From Pseudomonas protegens CHA0 (GTDB lineage: Bacteria > Pseudomonadota > Gammaproteobacteria > Pseudomonadales > Pseudomonadaceae): 64,000 nt of DNA. Positions 63,463-64,000 of the stretch are shown here, one piece after another (position 1 is the stretch's first letter; each line of letters opens with the position of its first letter). The DNA lies in assembly GCF_000397205.1 (NCBI RefSeq), contig NC_021237.1, positions 621,001 to 685,000 of the forward strand, written 5' to 3'. The notes below the pieces were generated by a model that was not told the DNA's origin, did no database searches, and worked only from the letters and a program-made list of their open reading frames with translations. The translations under genes were made by a program, and so were the position numbers.

Positions 63463-63607
63463 CTTTTATGGAGATCGATTTTTTTACCGGCGGGCGAGCA
63501 ACAAACGGTCAGGGCTTTGTTAAGGTTGCCGGGCTTGCATTGCCGCGATGCCTGGCTGGCTCATGGCTATCAGGCAGATTCACATCGTCAGACCAAGGAT
63601 GAACCGC

Positions 63608-64000
63608 GTGACCAGCCCACTAGACGGAGTGATCAGGGACCTCAGCCTGACCCAGGTTCTTGCCCGCCAACGGATCGAAAGCCAGATCAACCTGCCGCGT
63701 CTGTTTGCCGCCATCGACACCGATCCCTCGATTGCCGGTGCCGGGGTGGTGTACATCGATGCCGACTTCAATGTCGTGACCCTGCGCGAATTCAGGCCGA
63801 TCTGCAGCATCGTGCCCAAGCGGGTGATCTTGCGCGAGGCCAAGCGCTACATCGCGCCCCAGCAGTTCGTCGACCAGGTGAAGAACAACCCGCGCGAATC
63901 GCGGCTGGCCACTGAATCCTTCAACACCACCCTGGCCTGCACGGCCGCAGTGATCGGCTGGCTGGTGGTGTTCAGCGGCAGCATCGCCGTGCCCTTCACC
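63608..64000 (+). CDS. Unrecognised protein, N-terminal part, probably membrane-anchored
   Basis: An open frame with no stop before the window end; 131 codons are visible. I do not recognise the family. The readable part starts MTSPLDGVIRDLSLTQVL, has a soluble region with GVVYIDADFNVVTLREFRP, and near the end a hydrophobic stretch (AAVIGWLVVFSGSIAV) that looks like a first membrane helix. The GTG at 63608 has AAGGA eight bases upstream; the alternative ATG at 63599 overlaps that site. Codon use fits a real gene: G/C dominates third positions. Alone behind the ygiQ terminator. Confidence 0.65.
   Translation, partial: MTSPLDGVIRDLSLTQVLARQRIESQINLPRLFAAIDTDPSIAGAGVVYIDADFNVVTLREFRPICSIVPKRVILREAKRYIAPQQFVDQVKNNPRESRLATESFNTTLACTAAVIGWLVVFSGSIAVPFT

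Overview
This is a high-GC, gene-dense stretch of core chromosome from a fluorescent Pseudomonas. I infer the P. fluorescens/protegens/chlororaphis lineage from protein similarity to remembered Pseudomonas sequences, from the gene order, and from the GTAGGAGCCGGCTTGCCGGCG-type REP elements between operons. The order hldE ... waaA-tolC-thiC ... parE ... parC ... serB-psd-rhodanese-HDOD-motAB-rsgA-orn-queG-tsaE-amiB-mutL-miaA-hfq-hflXKC-hisZ-purA ... rnr-rlmB-rpsF-rpsR-rplI-dnaB matches what is known for the genus. I see no prophage, insertion sequence, integrase or CRISPR array.

Layout. 1-8.4 kb: an envelope block with the end of a sulfotransferase gene, cysC, hldE, a minus-strand operon (unknown Nudix-like protein, aldo/keto reductase, FAD oxidoreductase), a small multidrug transporter divergent from a LysR regulator, and waaA. 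8.4-14.3 kb: tolC (minus), then a TPP riboswitch controlling thiC and probably the HMP transporter gene cytX, and a convergent lipoprotein. 14.5-22.9 kb: a long plus-strand series, nudF-DUF1249-cpdA-yqiA-parE, a secreted phytase-like protein, a membrane-anchored retropepsin and parC. Several of its genes overlap by a few bases. 23-27 kb: a PqiC-like lipoprotein, and a HAMP protein with a degenerate cyclase domain divergent from serB.

27-30.3 kb (minus): HDOD protein, rhodanese and psd, opposite motAB, which has a good FliA promoter. 32.4-35.9 kb: rsgA, orn, a TRIC-type channel and queG. 36-45.4 kb: the large conserved operon nnrD-tsaE-amiB-mutL-miaA-hfq-hflX-hflK-hflC. 45.7-50.3 kb: hisZ, purA and a chemoreceptor. 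50.3-53 kb: an iron ABC importer (binding protein and permease, no ATPase gene). 53.1-53.5 kb: two tRNA-Leu(CAG) genes in tandem, each with its own sigma-70 promoter and terminator. 53.7-64 kb: rnr-rlmB, rpsF-rpsR-DUF2232-rplI, dnaB, ygiQ, and an unrecognised membrane protein cut by the window end.

No obviously new defence or biosynthetic system is present. The most interesting items are the HAMP/pseudo-cyclase protein, the sulfotransferase-cysC pair upstream of hldE, the Nudix-like protein at 2.5-3.5 kb, the duplicated tRNA units with compensatory changes, the heptamer repeat array at 5.6 kb, and the iron importer without an ATPase gene.
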